A stretch of 64,000 nucleotides of DNA, taken from contig JBBQXS010000003.1 in NCBI GenBank assembly GCA_038209365.1, forward strand, positions 62,001 to 126,000, given 5' to 3'. The stretch comes from DASQHW01 sp038209365. GTDB taxonomy: Bacteria; Actinomycetota; Acidimicrobiia; IMCC26256; PALSA-610. This document shows, piece after piece, positions 1 through 7,392 of the stretch. The notes under the pieces were generated by a model, which was given only the letters and a program-made list of their open reading frames with translations, was not told the DNA's origin and did no database searches. The stretch's first letter is position 1. Every line of letters starts with the position of its first letter. Made by a program: the position numbers and the translations under genes.

Positions 1-220
1 CTGCCTGCAGCGCGGCGGTCAGCGCAAGAACGGCGAGGCTGACCGCAACGGCCCGGACTCCGGCGCGGGATCGGACAATCGAACGGTCCACCTGGCCGTG
101 CGTGTGGCCGTGCGCTTCTCCGGTTGCGGAGCGGAACGGCATCGACATGTGGCGGTGGCGGCCATGATGATGATGTTCGTGCGTCCACGGGCCGTGCCGG
201 TGCGCGAGCGTACCGCTCAT
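1..220 (-). CDS. Cation diffusion facilitator family metal transporter (N-terminal part, runs off the window)
   Basis: Only the first 73 residues are in the window; the gene continues past base 1. It starts with ATG at 218-220. The N-terminus is very rich in His (THEHHHHGRHRH, then HGHTHG), as in metal-binding tails of CDF proteins. It is followed by RSRAGVRAVAVSLAVLALTA, which matches the typical entry into the first membrane helix of the CDF family. CDF proteins export Zn(II), Co(II), Cd(II) or Fe(II) in exchange for protons. The small Cys-rich gene at 274-492 lies 53 nt upstream on the same strand and may be co-transcribed. The metal cannot be told from this fragment. Confidence 0.8.
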   Translation of the reverse strand, partial: MSGTLAHRHGPWTHEHHHHGRHRHMSMPFRSATGEAHGHTHGQVDRSIVRSRAGVRAVAVSLAVLALTAALQA

Positions 221-273
221 AACGCAAGCGTACGCCCGCTCCTGACCCACCAAGCGCGCGGAAACGGAGTTCG

Positions 274-492
274 TCAGCGCCCGGCAGAGTGGTCAGTTAC
301 TACGTGCTCGTGATCAGCGGCGCATCCACGATGACCGACCGGCACCACCCACCGGAACAAGCTGAGACCGGGTCGCTGGCACCAACAATCACGCGAGCAC
401 GCGCACTCGACCGCACCCATACCCTCAACGAATCGACCGATGACAGCAAACAGCAGGTAGAACCCGAAGAGTCTCACGATGACGCGTCTCAT
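274..492 (-). CDS. Small Cys-rich protein with one membrane segment
   Basis: This 72-residue protein starts with ATG at 490-492. A hydrophobic stretch at residues 5-20 (IVRLFGFYLLFAVIGRFVE) is followed by a compact Cys motif CACSRDCWC and then RPGLSLFRWV. The clustered Cys and Trp after one membrane segment give it the look of a real conserved small protein, possibly metal- or thiol-related. I do not recognise a named family. It is on the same strand as the CDF transporter and just upstream of it, which fits a metal-homeostasis role by context only. The last 18 residues look less constrained. Confidence 0.6.
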   Translation of the reverse strand: MRRVIVRLFGFYLLFAVIGRFVEGMGAVECACSRDCWCQRPGLSLFRWVVPVGHRGCAADHEHVVTDHSAGR

Positions 493-612
493 AACCCACC
501 GAGGTTATCGCCAGGCAATCCGCGACCGCCGGACGAACGAGGGTTGACCACCACTTCCTCGAGCAGCGCTCGCGACGCGCGAGCGCGACGGCGCCGTGCT
601 GCTGCGTGTCGG

Positions 613-978
613 CTACCACTCGACGCCGGTGCAGACGCAGAACTCGTTGTTCTCCGGGTCGGACATTCTGACCCAGAGTGTCTCCCCGAGACTCTGCACG
701 CCTTCATAGAGCCGGTGGGCTCCGAGCGCCTGCAGCCGATTGATTTCGGGTTCGATGTCATCGACGACGATGTCGAGATGCATGCGATTCTTGCCGGCCT
801 TCGGCTCGGGTACTCCTTGCAGAACAAGTGGTGAAGCGATGCCCTCCTTGGGAACGAGTACCGCGACGGACTTGTCGGTGTAGTACTCGCGGTAGTCGAG
901 GGCCTCGCGCCAGAACTCGACGAGCTTCGCCGGATCCGCGCAGTCGAGTACGAGATCGACCCTCGCCTTTTGACCCAT
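613..978 (-). CDS. VOC (glyoxalase/bleomycin resistance-like) family protein
   Basis: The protein has 121 residues and starts with ATG at 976-978. It shows the vicinal oxygen chelate fold signature: VDLVLDCADPAKLVEFW at the N-terminus, HLDIVVDDIEPEINRLQALG in the middle, and a C-terminal MSDPENNEFCVC strand. This is the Glyoxalase_6 subtype common in actinobacteria. VOC members range from lyases to binding proteins, so no substrate can be assigned. It appears to be a single-gene unit; 190 nt without a gene separate it from the methyltransferase downstream. A broken fragment of a similar gene lies at about 6656-6735. Confidence 0.85.
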   Translation of the reverse strand: MGQKARVDLVLDCADPAKLVEFWREALDYREYYTDKSVAVLVPKEGIASPLVLQGVPEPKAGKNRMHLDIVVDDIEPEINRLQALGAHRLYEGVQSLGETLWVRMSDPENNEFCVCTGVEW

Positions 979-1171
979 GGTGCGCCTCCTCGATCGCTAA
1001 CGGTGATCAGTGATCGCCATCAGATGTTCGGTTGACAGGTGTCGGCTTCTCGCGGACGGAGCATACGGAGCGAGCCGCGAAATTCGTAGGCGACGACCGA
1101 AGCGACGCGAGACGCTCGTGAAGTTAATGCAGCACTCGTTCCCTTCGGCAACGGCCACTGGAGTTCAGTTG

Positions 1172-1966
1172 TCACGCCGCGACACGAGGTAATTCGGGTT
1201 TGCGGGCGAGGAAGGCGTAGCCGTAGACCTCGTAGGCGCGGGCTTTTTCTTCGCCGACCGCGCCGCCGAACGTGTCTGCAGGTGGTCCGATCTGGACTTC
1301 AACGAAGCCTGCGTCTTCCAGCATCTTCTGCCAGCCCGCACGGGGCAGCCCGCCGGCGATTCAGCCGGTCCAGAGGTCGATGTCGCGCAGCGCCTCGGCC
1401 GGTACCGGGCGACCGTTCGCGATGTCCGCGAACTGGAGGTGGCCGCCGGGCCGCAAGACGCGTCGGATCTCGGCGAACACCGCCTGCTTGTCGGCACAGA
1501 GGTTGATGACTCCGTTGGAGATGACGACGTCCGCCCACGCGTCCTCGACGGGGAGCGCTTCGGCCAGCCCTTCTCGGAAGTCGACGTGTCCGAGCTCGAG
1601 GGCCTCGGCGGTGTCACGCGATTTCTTCAACATTTCAGCTGTCATGTCGACGCCGACGACGCGGCCGGTCGCACCAACCTGACCGGCCGCGATGAACGAG
1701 TCGAATCCGGCGCCGGACCCGATGTCGACGACATGCTCCCGTGGTTCGACATGACGCAGCGAGAACGGATTGCCGACGCCCGCGAACGACTCGACCGCGC
1801 GGTCGGGCAGCGCGCCGACAACGGCGTCGTCGTAGCCGAGCCGAGCCGCAAGGGGCCGGCCCGTGTGAAAATGAAACGTCGCGGCCGGCTCGACTGCGAC
1901 TTCCCGGTACTTCTCACGGACCTGCTCGCGCAACAACTCGGGATCGATGACCAGCTCGTCGGTCAT
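1172..1966 (-). CDS. Arsenite methyltransferase-like SAM enzyme, candidate selenoprotein (in-frame TGA at codon 202)
   Basis: The class I SAM methyltransferase fold is clear: motif DIGSGAGFDS at residues 81-90, then VGVDMTAEML and RRVLRPGGHL. Its closest relation is the ArsM/AS3MT group (SNGVINL corresponds to the SNCVINL segment of AS3MT). Codon 202 is TGA (1361-1363). It falls at the conserved Cys of the LW-x-x-C-x-x-G segment, which is catalytic Cys156 in human AS3MT. After it the frame stays open for 62 more family-like residues (IAGGLPRAGW, EKARAYEVYGYAFLARKP) to a TGA at 1172-1174. A hairpin with loop GTGC starts 19 nt after the TGA. I read this as selenocysteine; decay to a pseudogene is the alternative. 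The start ATG overlaps the ArsR-rhodanese stop by 4 nt, so both belong to one operon. The other two As-binding Cys of AS3MT are absent. Confidence 0.75.
1330..1363 (-). promoter_or_regulatory. Possible bacterial SECIS-like hairpin after the TGA of the ArsM-like gene
   Basis: On the minus strand the TGA at 1363-1361 is followed by 19 nt and then the loop GTGC (1341-1338), closed by CCC/GGG. An outer stem GCC/GGC (1357-1355 with 1332-1330) can also form. Bacterial SECIS elements lie directly downstream of UGA, and their apical loop carries a G (often GU) near its 5' end; both features are met. The pairing was done by eye. GC-rich coding DNA often forms hairpins, so this alone is weak evidence. 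Confidence 0.4.
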
Positions 1967-2652
1967 GACGCGACCTCCGCTCCCGACGCGACCGCAAGGC
2001 CGGCGCGCCGCCACTCCGGGAATCCATCCTCCAATCGGCGCGCGTGCACCCCACGCCGACGCAGCCCTCGCACCGCGTCATCGGCGTACACACAAAACGG
2101 TCCCCGGCAATACGCCACCACCTCGACATCCTTCGGCAACTCCCGCAATCGCTTGCGGACCTCGTCGGGCGGCAGCGACCGCGCTCCGGGAATGTGTCCG
2201 GCCTCGTATTCACTGATCGGGCGCACGTCGATCACCACGACATCGCGGCGACGCAAACGGGAGACCAGTTCCCGACGGGTGATCGCCTCTACCTCGCCGC
2301 GGTCACCGAGATAGGCAGTCGCAAGCCGTTCGATTCCGGCGACGTGTTCGGCGGCGACGTCGCGCAGCGCCGCCCACAGCTCCCCCACCCGCTCACTGCT
2401 CAACGAGTAGAACACCCGCGTCCCGTCCCGCCGGCTCGACAGCAACCCGGCGCGCGTCAGCGCCTGCAGATGATGCGACGTGTTCGCCACGCTCTGGTCG
2501 ATCTCGCCGGCGATGTCGTCGACCGATCGCTCGCCTTGAGCGAGCACGTCGACGATCTCGGCCCGCCTACCGCTCCCGAGGGCCTTGGCCACCTCGGCGA
2601 ACGCGTCGAACAGGGCATCTTTGGCAGCTCGATCGCTCACGGGAGCCAGCAT
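1963..2652 (-). CDS. ArsR-family HTH repressor fused to a rhodanese domain
   Basis: The N-terminal half is an ArsR winged helix (EVAKALGSGRRAEIVDVL, then VANTSHHLQALTRAGL as recognition helix, then the wing RRDGTRVFYSL). The C-terminal half is a rhodanese domain (VVIDVRPISEYEAGHIPGA) with the active-site loop YCRGPFCVYA, where the first Cys is the expected sulfur acceptor. ArsR-rhodanese fusions are known as metalloid- or persulfide-responsive regulators. I chose the ATG at 2650-2652. A longer TTG start at 2674-2676 would lie inside the palindromic operator. The stop overlaps the start of the methyltransferase (ATGA). The perfect palindrome at 2671-2698 next to the start suggests autoregulation and control of the divergent operon. 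Confidence 0.9.
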   Translation of the reverse strand: MLAPVSDRAAKDALFDAFAEVAKALGSGRRAEIVDVLAQGERSVDDIAGEIDQSVANTSHHLQALTRAGLLSSRRDGTRVFYSLSSERVGELWAALRDVAAEHVAGIERLATAYLGDRGEVEAITRRELVSRLRRRDVVVIDVRPISEYEAGHIPGARSLPPDEVRKRLRELPKDVEVVAYCRGPFCVYADDAVRGLRRRGVHARRLEDGFPEWRRAGLAVASGAEVAS

Positions 2653-2670
2653 GCGGCCCGCATCCGAAGA

Positions 2671-2698
2671 TGTCAAGTATTCAAACGATTACTTGACA
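2671..2698. promoter_or_regulatory. Perfect palindrome, likely ArsR-type operator
   Basis: TGTCAAGTA (2671-2679) and TACTTGACA (2690-2698) are a perfect 9-bp inverted repeat separated by 10 nt. The site lies between the ArsR-rhodanese gene (minus) and the SRPBCC gene (plus), which is where a repressor controlling both directions would bind. AT-rich arms carrying TTGACA-like sequence are unusual in this GC-rich DNA, and TTGACA could also serve as a -35 box. Binding by the neighbouring ArsR is inference. Confidence 0.75.
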
Positions 2699-2727
2699 AT
2701 AGGCGTACGGAAATGCAGGATGCCGCC

Positions 2728-3189
2728 ATGCGCAACCACACCGCGACGTTGTTCGTCGCTTCGGATGCTGACCGAGTGTTCTCGCTCATCACGTCGCCCG
2801 AGCGTCTCCCCGAATGGAACCGCGCGATCGCCGCCGTCGTCGATACACCCGAACACCTCGGGATCGGTGGCCAGTGGGTGGTGACGTTTGCCGCGATGGG
2901 CCAATCGTGGCAGAGCCGTTCCATCGTCACCGAGCTCGATCCTGCGGCGCGGCGGTTCGCGTACCGCTCGCAAACCGACGACGGCAACCCGTCGTATGCC
3001 GACTGGTCGTGGCAGGTGAACGACGTGCCCGGCGGATGCCAAGTCACGGTGTCGTACTCGCTGCATCCGGCCACGTTCTGGCGCTGGGCGCTGCTCGCGA
3101 AGATCCGCGGCGGCCAACTGCGACGACACGAACTGCCCGCCTCGCTGGCTGCGCTCGCAACGCTCAGCGCGACCGTGCGTAACCCATGA
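2728..3189 (+). CDS. SRPBCC (START/Bet v1-like) family protein
   Basis: This protein of about 153 residues has the SRPBCC pattern: N-terminal FVASDADRVFSLITSPERLPEWN, a central sheet (GGQWVVTFAAMGQSW), and a C-terminal helix RWALLAKIRGGQLRRHELPAS. Such folds bind hydrophobic ligands or act as cyclase-like proteins; no substrate is evident. The ATG at 2728 is preceded by AGGA at 2717-2720; an in-frame ATG at 2713 is possible. Its stop overlaps the start of the MBL-rhodanese gene (ATGA), so the two are translationally coupled. It is the first gene of the operon divergent from the ArsR-rhodanese repressor. Confidence 0.85.
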   Translation: MRNHTATLFVASDADRVFSLITSPERLPEWNRAIAAVVDTPEHLGIGGQWVVTFAAMGQSWQSRSIVTELDPAARRFAYRSQTDDGNPSYADWSWQVNDVPGGCQVTVSYSLHPATFWRWALLAKIRGGQLRRHELPASLAALATLSATVRNP

Positions 3190-4532
3190 TCGACATCGTC
3201 GCCTTCGTCGACGAAGGGCTCGGTCACTCGTCCTACCTCGTCGATCTCGGTGACGGTCACGGCCTGATCGTCGACCCGCCTCGTCTTCCGGATCGCCACG
3301 TCGCCGAAGCCCGGACCCGTGGACTCACGATCGCGTTCACGGCTGACACGCACTCACACGCCGACTATGTCTCCGGCAGTCCAGAGTTGGCAGCGACGGG
3401 CGCGACGTTCCTCGCGCCGAAGGACGCCGAACTCGAGGTCGCGCACCGCGGCCTGCGAGGCGACGACGAGGTCGAGCTCTCTCCCGGACTTGTGCTGCGC
3501 GCGATCGCGACGCCCGGTCACACGCCCGACCATCTCGCCTATGTCTTGTGCGAGCACGGTCAGCCGATCGGGCTGTTCAGCGGCGGTTCGCTCATGGTCG
3601 GTACCGTCGGACGGACAGACCTCTGCGGGCCCGAGCACCAAGACGAGCTCGCTCGCCGCCTTTACCGGGCGCTGCGCGACGAGATCCTCACGTTGCCCGA
3701 CGATCTGCCCGTGTATCCGACCCATGGCGCGGGATCGTTCTGCTCCGCTCCGGGCGTGTCGGAACGGACGACGACCATCGGTCGCGAACGCGCGACCAAC
3801 GCGATGCTCGCCGCAACCGACGAGGACAGCTTCGTCGAACAGCTCGTTGCGGGCTTCGGATCGTTCCCCGCGTACTTCTCGCGGCTCCCCGAAGTGAACC
3901 GGCGCGGACCCCGCCTGTACGGAACGCTGCCCGCGCTCGCGCGCCGCAATGTTGCGCAGGTCCAACAGCTCGTCGCCGGACGCGCAGTCGTGATCGACGT
4001 GCGCTCGATCGATCAGTTCGCGCGCGGACACATTCCGGGCGCGCTGTCGATCGAGCTGCGTCCGGTGTTCGCCAGTTGGCTGGGTTGGCTGGTCGAGGGC
4101 GATCGACCGCTCGTGTTCGTGCTCGACGATGACCAGGATCGCTTCGCGCTCGTGCGTCAGTGCTTGAGCGTCGGGTACGAAGACTTCGCCGGTGAGCTCG
4201 ACGGTGGAATGGCCTCTTGGCGAGCGGCCGGCCTGCCGGAAGCCCAGATTGAGCTTGTTGGCCCTCACGAACTCACTTCGACAATCGTCGATGTTCGACA
4301 GAACAGCGAGTACGTCTCGGGCCACGTGCCCGACGCGCTCCACCTCGAGCTCGGCGACCTGGCCGACGCGGCCGACAACCTCCCGTCCGGTGCCCTCACC
4401 TTGATGTGTGGCCATGGGGAACGAGCGATGACCGGCGCGTCGCTGCTCGCCGCCCGTGGACGCACCAACGTGTCCGCGCTCGCGGGCGGTCCGGCAGACT
4501 GGGCCCGCGCCACCGGTCACAAGCTCGAATGA
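3186..4532 (+). CDS. MBL-fold hydrolase fused to two rhodanese domains
   Basis: This 448-residue protein has an N-terminal metallo-beta-lactamase domain like the persulfide dioxygenase/glyoxalase II group (TADTHSHADYVSG, TPGHTPDHLAYVL, YPTHGAGSFC). Two rhodanese domains follow. The first (VVIDVRSIDQFARGHIPGA) has no Cys in its active-site loop (FVLDDDQDR). The second (IVDVRQNSEYVSGHVPDA) has LMCGHGERA and should be the active one. The metal motif THxHADH reads THSHADY here, a Tyr where the family has His. Family members oxidise or move sulfane sulfur. It overlaps both neighbours by 4 nt, so it lies in one operon under the ArsR-type operator and fits a sulfur-detoxification role. Confidence 0.9.
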   Translation: MIDIVAFVDEGLGHSSYLVDLGDGHGLIVDPPRLPDRHVAEARTRGLTIAFTADTHSHADYVSGSPELAATGATFLAPKDAELEVAHRGLRGDDEVELSPGLVLRAIATPGHTPDHLAYVLCEHGQPIGLFSGGSLMVGTVGRTDLCGPEHQDELARRLYRALRDEILTLPDDLPVYPTHGAGSFCSAPGVSERTTTIGRERATNAMLAATDEDSFVEQLVAGFGSFPAYFSRLPEVNRRGPRLYGTLPALARRNVAQVQQLVAGRAVVIDVRSIDQFARGHIPGALSIELRPVFASWLGWLVEGDRPLVFVLDDDQDRFALVRQCLSVGYEDFAGELDGGMASWRAAGLPEAQIELVGPHELTSTIVDVRQNSEYVSGHVPDALHLELGDLADAADNLPSGALTLMCGHGERAMTGASLLAARGRTNVSALAGGPADWARATGHKLE

Positions 4533-5830
4533 CGAGCGAGCCGCCCGGCACCGCGCCGCCGTTGCGTCTGGGACTGCGGCAGAACCTTGCGCAATTTTCG
4601 TTGCTCGTCGGTGTCAATGCGCTCGTGGGCGGGATGATCGGCCAGGAGCGCACGGTGTTGCCGTTACTCGCGACGCGCACGTTCCACCTCACCGCCTTCA
4701 CCGCCACCCTGACGTTCATCGCCGCGTTCGGCGTGGTCAAGGCGATCACGAACTTCTTCGCGGGCACGCTGGCGGACCGCGTCGGACGCAAACCGGTCGT
4801 GGTCGCGGGCTGGCTCATCGGCCTGCCGGTGCCGCTGTTACTGATCTGGGCGCCGAGCTGGAACTGGATCGTGTTCGCCAACGTGCTGTTGGGCGTGAAC
4901 CAAGGTCTCACGTGGTCGATGACCGTCATCATGAAGATCGACCTCGTCGGCCCCGAACGGCGTGGCTTCGCGATGGGCCTCAACGAAGCCGCCGGCTACG
5001 GCGCGGTTGCGATCACCGCGCTCGCGACCGGCTACATCGCCGAACAATCCGGCCTGCGTCCCGAACCGTTCTTCCTCGGCCTCGCCTACGCCGGCCTCGG
5101 CCTCGCGTTGTCGACGCTGTTCGTGCGCGAGACCCACGGACATGCACGCCAAGAGGCGGCCAGCCACGAGCCCGCGCTCGGCTCGCTCTCAACACGTGAG
5201 GTCTTCGTGCAAACGAGCTTTCGCGAGCGCGCACTGTCGTCGTGTAGCCAAGCCGGCCTCGTCAACAACCTCAACGACGGCCTCGCGTGGGGCATCTTCC
5301 CCATCTACTTCGCGCGCGCCGGCGTCTCGGTCGGCCGCATCGGCGTACTCGCCGCCCTGTACCCCGCGGTGTGGGGACTGGGGCAACTCGTCACCGGCGG
5401 GCTCTCCGACGGTGTCGGACGCAAGCCGCTCATCGTCGGCGGGATGCTCACGCAAGCCGCCGCGATCGGCTGGATCGCGGCCACGTCGGGCTTCGCGTCA
5501 TGGGCGTTGGGCGCGGTCGTGCTCGGAGCCGGGACCGCGATGGTCTACCCGACGCTGCTCGCCGCGATCGGCGACGTCGCCCACCCACGCTGGCGCGCAT
5601 CCGCGGTCGGCGTCTACCGACTCTGGCGCGACGGCGGCTTCGCGGTCGGCGCCCTCCTCGCCGGCATCCTCGCCGACACCTTCGGCATCAGCACCGCGAT
5701 CTGGAGCGTCGCCGCACTCACCGCGCTCTCGGGCATCGTCGTCGCAATCCGCATGTACGAAACCCATCAACCCCGGCGCGCCGTCACCACCCACGCCGAC
5801 GCGCCCAGCCGAACACCTTCGCCGTCATGA
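4529..5830 (+). CDS. MFS transporter, 12-helix type
   Basis: This 433-residue membrane protein has about twelve hydrophobic segments and both MFS signature loops: GTLADRVGRKPVVVAG after helix 2 and GGLSDGVGRKPLIVGG in the second half. The start ATG (4529) overlaps the MBL-rhodanese stop, so it is the last gene of the operon. The cargo is not evident from sequence. From its ArsR-controlled context it may export an anion or conjugate linked to metalloid or sulfur stress, but that is inference. Its last 64 nt overlap, tail to tail, the methyltransferase on the other strand. Confidence 0.9.
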   Translation: MTSEPPGTAPPLRLGLRQNLAQFSLLVGVNALVGGMIGQERTVLPLLATRTFHLTAFTATLTFIAAFGVVKAITNFFAGTLADRVGRKPVVVAGWLIGLPVPLLLIWAPSWNWIVFANVLLGVNQGLTWSMTVIMKIDLVGPERRGFAMGLNEAAGYGAVAITALATGYIAEQSGLRPEPFFLGLAYAGLGLALSTLFVRETHGHARQEAASHEPALGSLSTREVFVQTSFRERALSSCSQAGLVNNLNDGLAWGIFPIYFARAGVSVGRIGVLAALYPAVWGLGQLVTGGLSDGVGRKPLIVGGMLTQAAAIGWIAATSGFASWALGAVVLGAGTAMVYPTLLAAIGDVAHPRWRASAVGVYRLWRDGGFAVGALLAGILADTFGISTAIWSVAALTALSGIVVAIRMYETHQPRRAVTTHADAPSRTPSPS

Positions 5831-6609
5831 TGCGTCGCAAGCACTTCCCGCACTGCGTCCATGGCCTGGGCCGCCGCGTCCGGCTCGGCTTGGTCGAACA
5901 TCGCATGCGCAATACCGGTTGCGGCCAAGAACTCGATCGTCTCGTCGACCGTACCGCCGCCCGCGAGCAGGATCGGCGCTTCGAGCACCGCCAGATCGAC
6001 GTCACCAAACCCCGCGGTGTCCAGCAGCGCGTGCACGCGATCGGGTTCGGCGAGCGAAAACATGCCGGGCCCTCCGGGCTCGCCCATTTCGGGAAGAGGG
6101 ACGTATTGCGCGGCCGCCATCCCCGGCGCCAGCAACCATTCGTTCCGGCCGAGGTCCTGCCAGCAGACGAAAGCGAGCCGGCCGCCGGGCCGAAGCGCAC
6201 GGGCGACGTTGGTGAACGCGGCGATCGGATCGTCGAAGAACATCACCCCGAAGCGACTGATTGCGACGTCGAACGACGCCGCCTCGAAGGCATGGGTCTG
6301 CACGTCGGCTTGTTCGAATTGGACGTTCGTAATGTTGGCCGCTCGCGCGCACGCCCGCGCGTGCTCGAGCATCGGCGCCGAGATGTCGACACCAGCCGCT
6401 TCACGGCCATCGCGCGCCGCGAGCAGCGTCGTGGTCCCGCAGCCGCAGCCGAGGTCCAGCACACGGTCGGACGGACCGATCGCGGCCGCGCGCAGAAGCG
6501 CATCTGCGAACGGCGCGAGCTGGCGGTCATACCGATCCTGTTCCTCGACCCAATGCCGCGCCTCGTCGCCGTTCCAGTGTTCGATCTCGGTCGCGTTCGG
6601 GCTGCTCAT
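5767..6609 (-). CDS. Class I SAM-dependent methyltransferase
   Basis: The protein has 280 residues with the motif I loop VLDLGCGCGTTTLLAA, then GVDISAPMLEHARA, FDVAISRFGVMFFDDP and ALRPGGRLAFVCWQ. These are the usual UbiE/Methyltransf_25 landmarks in order. The C-terminal 110 residues form a variable cap. No substrate can be named. It starts with ATG at 6607-6609. Its 3' end overlaps the MFS gene by 64 nt in convergent orientation. Confidence 0.85.
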   Translation of the reverse strand: MSSPNATEIEHWNGDEARHWVEEQDRYDRQLAPFADALLRAAAIGPSDRVLDLGCGCGTTTLLAARDGREAAGVDISAPMLEHARACARAANITNVQFEQADVQTHAFEAASFDVAISRFGVMFFDDPIAAFTNVARALRPGGRLAFVCWQDLGRNEWLLAPGMAAAQYVPLPEMGEPGGPGMFSLAEPDRVHALLDTAGFGDVDLAVLEAPILLAGGGTVDETIEFLAATGIAHAMFDQAEPDAAAQAMDAVREVLATHHDGEGVRLGASAWVVTARRG

Positions 6610-6655
6610 TCCCTGGAGTTTCGCGCGCGACCCTCGTTGAGGACAGGGGTGATAT

Positions 6656-6735
6656 GACGACGTTGGATTGGTTCTCGACTGCCGCGATCCCGAGGAACTC
6701 GCCGACTTCCGGGTCCAGCGTTGGCGCTGCTACGG
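6656..6735 (+). pseudogene. Fragment of a VOC (glyoxalase-like) gene
   Basis: The frame beginning at 6656 reads DDVGLVLDCRDPEELADF, a close match to the first strand and helix of actinobacterial VOC proteins (compare VDLVLDCADPAKLVEFW at 613-978). The expected Trp is replaced and the similarity stops at once. No start codon context or remaining domain is present, so this is a remnant. It fills most of the gap between the methyltransferase and the PCYCGC gene. Confidence 0.4.
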
Positions 6736-6794
6736 CGAGGCGCACCCGCCTGCGGACGACACGACCAGCGCGTCCATGATCAAACAACTGAACC

Positions 6795-7388
6795 TCAGGG
6801 CGGATAGGGAGTCGGCGTCGCACGATCAATCAGCTTTACGTATGTGCGATCGACCGCGGCACGGATCTCGCGGGGTCTCTTTCCTTCGTCGAGCATTCGC
6901 ATCACGTCACGCGTGACACCGAGGCAGATACCTCAGGTGGGTGCCATGGAGTCGAAGACGACGCTCCCGTCGGCGTCAACCTGTTTGATGTAGCAGTCTC
7001 GGTTGTTGCGGTGCCCGGCATCCTGGCCGCAGCCACAGAAACAGGGCATGTAGCGCATCACTTGGCCGTTGACGACCTGAAATTCGTAGAGACCCTTGAC
7101 CTCGGCACCGGCCTCGGTGACGAACGCGGGCCAGACGACCTTGGAGAGGTCGCCGTTCGGTTCGTCCGCGGCCTGATATCGGGCAAAGCGCGTTGAGAGA
7201 TCTTCCGGGCTCGACCCAGATCCGGCACTCGGTTTCGAGTTCGAGCTACACGCGGACACGGCAATGAGACCAACCGAACCGAACCCCACGGCGAGGAATC
7301 GGCGACGAGTCAACACACCGTTCACGTTAGACGTGGTGTTGCTCCATCGTGCGGAGCCATTTTCGGGCGATCGGTGTCGTCGGTTCAT
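6795..7388 (-). CDS. PCYCGC-motif lipoprotein, candidate selenoprotein (in-frame TGA at codon 152)
   Basis: The N-terminus has a twin-arginine lipoprotein signal (TRRRFLAVGFGSVGLIAVSAC, lipidated Cys47). The mature part contains PCFCGCGQDAGHRNNRDCYI, the hallmark of the PCYCGC family of extracytoplasmic proteins. Codon 152 is TGA (6933-6935). Past it the frame remains open for 45 residues that continue the family: GICLGVTRDVMRMLDEGKRP and IRAAVDRTY. The family has a C-x-x-C here, so the TGA gives U-G-I-C, a redox-active pair if read as Sec. A hairpin with loop CGCG starts 19 nt after the TGA. The gene is last in the CcdA-TlpA-flavoprotein row, 4 nt after the flavoprotein stop. Normal termination would remove a C-terminal helix that the family conserves. 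Confidence 0.75.
6904..6935 (-). promoter_or_regulatory. Possible bacterial SECIS-like hairpin after the TGA of the PCYCGC gene
   Basis: On the minus strand GTCA (6917-6914) pairs with TGAC (6909-6906) around the loop CGCG (6913-6910). Two wobble pairs extend the stem below. The loop begins 19 nt after the TGA, exactly the distance seen in the ArsM-like gene. The second loop base is G. The structure was judged by eye and is short. Confidence 0.4.
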
Positions 7389-7392
7389 GTGC

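Noticed and set aside
2044..2727. Long upstream extension of the SRPBCC frame through the ArsR-rhodanese gene
   Set aside because: It runs antisense to a clear ArsR-rhodanese gene and only the part from about 2713 matches the family.
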